A stretch of DNA of 43,966 nucleotides from Phycisphaerae bacterium (GTDB lineage: Bacteria > Planctomycetota > Phycisphaerae > Tepidisphaerales > Tepidisphaeraceae), in assembly GCA_025936175.1 (NCBI GenBank), contig JAICTV010000015.1:1-43966 (forward strand). Direction: 5' to 3'. Made by a program: the position numbers and the translations under genes. Below the pieces are notes generated by a model that saw only the letters and a list, made by a program, of their open reading frames with translations, did no database searches and was not told the DNA's origin. Shown one piece after another: positions 41,353 through 43,966 of this stretch; positions within the stretch are counted from its first letter, which is position 1; every line of letters starts with the position of its first letter.

Positions 41353-41659
41353 CGATTTTCGCCGGGTCTCTTGTTCAGCCGGCGATTGCTCTTGCAGCGA
41401 TCTGGCGAATCCATTGAGCCGCGGGACTACGCCCCGCCACTTCCTGGGTGCTCGCGCAAGACCGCTCCTTCGAGCGACGGTGACTTGCGTGCGGCCGACC
41501 GCTGCCGATGCGATCAACCGCGGGTGCGTCCGGTCGCGTTTGTGCTGGTCAGAGACGAGCCTAAACGCTTGCAGCACGCTGCTGGACTCGACGGCAAGTC
41601 ACCTCGTCCGTCCTGATCCAGCACCTCCGCGTCAGGCCAAAAAGCCCACGGCGGATTAG
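41353..41659 (-). other. Long 5' leader of recA
   Basis: If transcription starts near 41659 (just downstream of the putative -10), the recA mRNA has a leader of about 320 bases, with no convincing gene. It has several small inverted repeats, for example gcagc/gctgc in the region 41570-41585. A GTG-initiated 84-codon frame (41577-41323) overlaps the recA start but shows no ribosome binding site. I see no known riboswitch. Confidence 0.45.
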
Positions 41660-41665
41660 GGCGAA

Positions 41666-41693
41666 ATTCTAGCTAACAAAAGCTAAACGTCAA
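41666..41693 (-). promoter_or_regulatory. Putative recA promoter with overlapping perfect palindrome
   Basis: Reading the minus strand, TTGACG (41693-41688) is followed by a 16-base spacer and TAGAAT (41671-41666), a plausible sigma-70-type promoter. A perfect inverted repeat tagct-N6-agcta (41670-41685) spans the spacer and touches the -10. Its position is that of a repressor operator. It matches neither the CTGT-N8-ACAG nor the GAAC-N4-GTTC LexA sites, so any LexA assignment is inference. The -35 overlaps the thpR stop codon. Confidence 0.5.
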
Positions 41694-42259
41694 GTCTTTT
41701 TCTCGGCTCCGATTGGGAATCGCGCCACCGGCAGGTAGACCGAGCCTTCGGAGCCGAGTTTGCTCTCCATCAGCACGAATTCCGGCGGCCAAAACGGGGG
41801 CCCCGGCCAGAGGTCCGCCGTCGCCTCCGCCGCCGTCGCCCGGAACCTGGCTGACAGCACCGGCCGCGCCCGCGCGATCGTCACGTGCGGACGATACGCG
41901 CGCTGCTCCTTCTCAAATCCCAGGAACCTGCACCGCTGCTCGATCGAGTCCACCAGCGCCCGCAGCGGTGGAATCGTCCCGTCGAGCGCGGCAGCGATGA
42001 TGCGCACCGGCCCGCGATTGGGAAAACAGTCAATGCCGGTCGCGGACAACTCGACCCGCGGGGTCGAGATCATCGCGATCGATTCGCTGATCGCGCCGAC
42101 CTTCTTCGCTTCAACCTCTCCGAGAAACTTCAACGTCAGATGCAGATTCTCCGCGCGCGTGCAGGAGACCTTGGGCAGCGCGGCTTCGAGCCGGCGACGG
42201 ACCTCGAGCAGATGCGATCGGACGTCCTTTGGCAACTCGATGGCGAGAAACAAACGCAT
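41690..42259 (-). CDS. thpR: RNA 2',3'-cyclic phosphodiesterase (2H family)
   Basis: The product is 189 residues. Both signatures of the 2H phosphoesterase fold are present: His40-x-Thr42 in ENLHLTLKFLGEV and His125-x-Thr127 in YRPHVTIAR. FLAIELP at the start and a C-terminal ARFPIG are typical of ThpR/LigT. It opens 2',3'-cyclic phosphates on RNA; E. coli LigT also joins half-tRNAs weakly. It follows the PfkB-family kinase by 40 bases, a gap holding a fragment of a repeat. The recA promoter begins at its 3' end. Confidence 0.88.
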   Translation of the reverse strand: MRLFLAIELPKDVRSHLLEVRRRLEAALPKVSCTRAENLHLTLKFLGEVEAKKVGAISESIAMISTPRVELSATGIDCFPNRGPVRIIAAALDGTIPPLRALVDSIEQRCRFLGFEKEQRAYRPHVTIARARPVLSARFRATAAEATADLWPGPPFWPPEFVLMESKLGSEGSVYLPVARFPIGAEKKT

Positions 42260-42298
42260 CTTTATCTGCGTTCATCCGCGTGAATCCGCCGTTCCGCA
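42260..42298. repeat. Single-arm repeat fragment between pfkB-family gene and thpR
   Basis: The stretch contains tctgcgttcatccgcgtg followed by aatccgccgttccgc. It resembles one arm of a palindromic repeat I recall from other bacteria, without its partner arm here. It starts two bases beyond the stop of the kinase gene (minus strand). The family is a recollection, not a search result. Confidence 0.4.
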
Positions 42299-42299
42299 A

Positions 42300-43205
42300 T
42301 TAAAAGCTCATCGCGTTCTTGAACTCGAGCCAGCGCTCGTCGATCTGCTCGCGCGTCGTCGACTGCATTCCACCGAGCGAGAAGTCGGAGATGGTAAAGC
42401 TCGCAACGACGGTGCCGAAGGCGAGGGCGCGCTTGATCGTCGCCGGCGAGATCGAGCCGCCCTGCGTGGCGAGGTAGCCCATCATCCCGCCCGCGAAGCT
42501 GTCGCCCGCGCCGGTGGGATCGACCACCTTGTCCGCCGGGAACGCCGGCAGCACGAACGTGTCGCGCGCCGAGCACATCAAACACCCGTGCTCGCCCTTC
42601 TTGATCACGACGAACTTCGGGCCCATTTTCAGCACGTCCCGCGCGGCTTCGATCAGGTTCTTCTTCTCCGTCAGCAGCCGCGCTTCGCCGTCGTTGAGCA
42701 CCAGGCCGTGGATCATCGGCAGCAGCTTGCACAGCTCGTCGCGCTGGGTCTGGATCCACAGGTTCATAGTGTCCGCGACGATCAGCTTCGCCGATTTCAG
42801 CGAGCAGGCCATCTGCTGCTGCAACGCCGGGTGCGTGTTGGCGAGGAAGACGTACCTGCTGTCGAAAAATTTCTCCGGCACCTTCGGCGCGCGCTCGGCG
42901 AGCACGTTGAGATCGACTTCGACCGTCTCCGCCTCGTTCATGTCTTTCAGATAAGACCCGTGCCAGCGAAACGTCTTGCTGCCTTTGCGGATTTCCAAGC
43001 CCGTCGTGTCCACCTCGCGCCCCTGGAACACGTCGAGCAGCGACTTGGGGCAATCCTCGCCCACCACGCCGACCAGTCGCACCGGCGTGAAAAAACTGCT
43101 CGCATAAGAGAAGTAAATCGCCGACCCGCCGATGACGTCCGGCCGCTTGCCGAACGGCGTCTCGACCGTGTCGATCCCGATGGAACCGGTGACGAGCAAT
43201 GACAT
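42300..43205 (-). CDS. PfkB-family carbohydrate/nucleoside kinase
   Basis: The product is 301 residues. The ribokinase fold has GSIGIDTVETPFG and VIGGSAIYFSYAS near the N-terminus, LVGVVGED, and the C-terminal anion-hole motif DPTGAGDSFAGG (229-240) with catalytic Asp235. No residue set specific for fructose, ribose, adenosine or 2-keto-3-deoxygluconate is obvious, so the substrate is open. The upstream PIN-like gene ends 4 bases before its start, suggesting coupling. Downstream is thpR. Confidence 0.88.
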   Translation of the reverse strand: MSLLVTGSIGIDTVETPFGKRPDVIGGSAIYFSYASSFFTPVRLVGVVGEDCPKSLLDVFQGREVDTTGLEIRKGSKTFRWHGSYLKDMNEAETVEVDLNVLAERAPKVPEKFFDSRYVFLANTHPALQQQMACSLKSAKLIVADTMNLWIQTQRDELCKLLPMIHGLVLNDGEARLLTEKKNLIEAARDVLKMGPKFVVIKKGEHGCLMCSARDTFVLPAFPADKVVDPTGAGDSFAGGMMGYLATQGGSISPATIKRALAFGTVVASFTISDFSLGGMQSTTREQIDERWLEFKNAMSF

Positions 43206-43209
43206 GCGT

Positions 43210-43593
43210 CTACATTCTCCCTGGCAGTTGGCGGACCTTCACCCGCGCGCCGGTGACGGTGTACAGCCGGCCCGGCGTCATGCGCTTGTATCGTTCGAAC
43301 AGGCGGTCGATCGCATCGGCCTGCTCGACGTCGCCCCCTTCGAGCTGAAGGAAGACGACGACGCGGTTGAAGTAAATCTTCTCCTCGAAGATCGCGTTGA
43401 CCAGCGCCGCGTCGGTCGTGATGACGTCGAGTTGCTTCGACTGCGCGGCCTTGAAAAAATCCCACGGCGACGCATCGGGCGACAGTCCCAGCTCCTCCAC
43501 CGCCGACGGCTTCTGCTCGTGCCGGAGCAGCGCATCCGTCACCGCCGGCGTGAGATTCCCGTGCAGCACCCATCGCATCGCGAGTGCGCGCAT
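43210..43593 (-). CDS. PIN-like domain protein (DUF5615/Mut7-C type)
   Basis: The ATG at 43593 gives about 127 residues beginning MRALAMRWVLHGNL; an ATG at 43578 is equally possible, and the frame is open to 43662. The order HGNLTPAV, LLRHEQKPSAVEELGL and LDVITTDAALVNAIF gives a PIN-like pattern in which Asp residues could bind metal. These families include toxin-like nucleases and conserved housekeeping proteins. No antitoxin gene is next to it, so I would not call a toxin. It lies 4 bases upstream of the PfkB-family gene and is probably co-transcribed with it. The assignment is tentative. Confidence 0.5.
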   Translation of the reverse strand: MRALAMRWVLHGNLTPAVTDALLRHEQKPSAVEELGLSPDASPWDFFKAAQSKQLDVITTDAALVNAIFEEKIYFNRVVVFLQLEGGDVEQADAIDRLFERYKRMTPGRLYTVTGARVKVRQLPGRM

Positions 43594-43666
43594 CCTAGTC
43601 GAAACCCTCCCGTTTGCCATCGCCGACGCCGCACCTAAGATGCGCGAGAGGCAAGAGAGCAATGCG

Positions 43667-43966
43667 ATGACGCACGCCGAACAACCCGCTTATCTCCGGC
43701 CCTACGCGCGAGCCGTGCAGCGTCACGGCGCCGGCTTCTCCGCGCTTCTGTGGGCCAGCAAGCGCACGCAGGAACAGCGCTTCGACGCGCTGACCAAACT
43801 CGCCGATCCGACCGGCCTGACGATCCTCGACCTCGGCTGCGGCCGCGGCGATTTGCTCGATTTCCTCATCGCCCGCGGCATGAAACCGAAGCGCTACGTC
43901 GGCATCGAGGGCGTCGAAGAACTCGCCAAAGCCGCCGAAGTAAAAGAGTTCGACAATCTCCGCATC
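43667..43966 (+). CDS. SAM-dependent methyltransferase, 5' part
   Basis: The gene runs off the end of the window; about 100 residues are visible from ATG 43667. Motif I is ILDLGCGRGDLLDFL (about residues 52-66), followed by an acidic loop GIEGVEELAKAAE, so a class I Rossmann methyltransferase. The preceding AGAGAG is a weak ribosome binding site. It is divergent from the PIN-like gene across about 73 bases. The substrate cannot be judged from this fragment. Confidence 0.8.
   Translation, partial: MTHAEQPAYLRPYARAVQRHGAGFSALLWASKRTQEQRFDALTKLADPTGLTILDLGCGRGDLLDFLIARGMKPKRYVGIEGVEELAKAAEVKEFDNLRI

Noticed and set aside
41323-41577. 84-codon GTG-initiated frame in the recA leader
   Set aside because: It overlaps the recA start, has no ribosome binding site and its translation has no recognisable domain.
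43210-43593. Toxin-antitoxin interpretation of the PIN-like gene
   Set aside because: The neighbour is a sugar kinase, no antitoxin-like gene is adjacent, and only a loose PIN pattern is visible.
1-43966. CRISPR arrays, tRNA or rRNA genes, and transposases
   Set aside because: I looked for regular short repeats with spacers, tRNA T-loop/acceptor patterns and transposase motifs and saw none, though a by-eye reading can miss single tRNAs.

Overview
The window looks like a chromosomal segment of a GC-rich planctomycete, most likely class Phycisphaerae (Tepidisphaeraceae/Humisphaera-like). The reasons are an exported protein with a C-terminal PEP-CTERM sorting signal (207-1097), a large secreted RTX protein that opens with the planctomycete LEPR-XLL-type motif (3602-5572), several small planctomycete-style secreted or membrane proteins, and high GC with long antisense shadow ORFs. 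The placement rests on protein style and was not checked by a search. I see no rRNA, tRNA, CRISPR array, transposase, integrase or phage gene. This is mostly housekeeping chromosome with lineage-specific exported proteins.

Layout. 1-5600: the tail of a YjbQ-type gene, a PEP-CTERM alpha/beta-hydrolase-like protein, an exported methyltransferase, a secreted transglutaminase-like protein and the delta-60/RTX protein. 5600-9440: a scavenging-like group (DUF1343/NamZ muramidase, a secreted Cys/His hydrolase, a nucleoside hydrolase) and a family 2 glycosyltransferase. 9500-17400: a solute-binding protein, an OPA-type MFS transporter, an orphan ABC ATPase and two tandem TMTC-like GT-C/TPR membrane glycosyltransferases. 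17378-23650: an AhbA-AhbB-like fusion, a membrane-anchored protein, a DUF5677-like protein, a VOC protein, an overlapping flavin reductase/Mug/GDPD-like operon and a small membrane protein. 23800-28900: UvrD/PcrA helicase, a GAF-SpoIIE phosphatase and a CCA-adding/poly(A) polymerase. 28900-34840: a complete fatty acid cluster on the minus strand in the order rpmF-plsX-fabH-fabD-fabG-acpP-fabF. 35100-43966: alaS, htrA, recA with a long leader and a palindrome in its promoter, thpR, a PfkB kinase, a PIN-like protein and the start of a methyltransferase.

How the genes work together. The fab cluster supplies the phospholipid and fatty acid pathway: PlsX makes acyl-phosphate, FabD and FabH initiate, FabG and FabF elongate on AcpP. 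The muramidase, amidase-like and nucleoside hydrolase genes could jointly salvage wall and nucleic acid debris. The helicase, Mug and RecA are repair functions scattered through the window.

The most striking non-genic feature is a set of unrelated palindromic elements (about ten sequence types, fourteen copies). Almost all begin within about 35 bases downstream of a stop codon. Four copies belong to one family (1877-1948, 23657-23747, 35029-35105, 38014-38155) and two to another (3532-3595, 9458-9510). One element (1124-1187) runs into the predicted start of the following gene and appears to supply the beginning of its signal peptide. Other points worth a look are the roughly 70-residue low-complexity N-terminal extension of RecA, the perfect inverted repeat within its promoter, and a symmetric ATTATAAT between two divergent genes.
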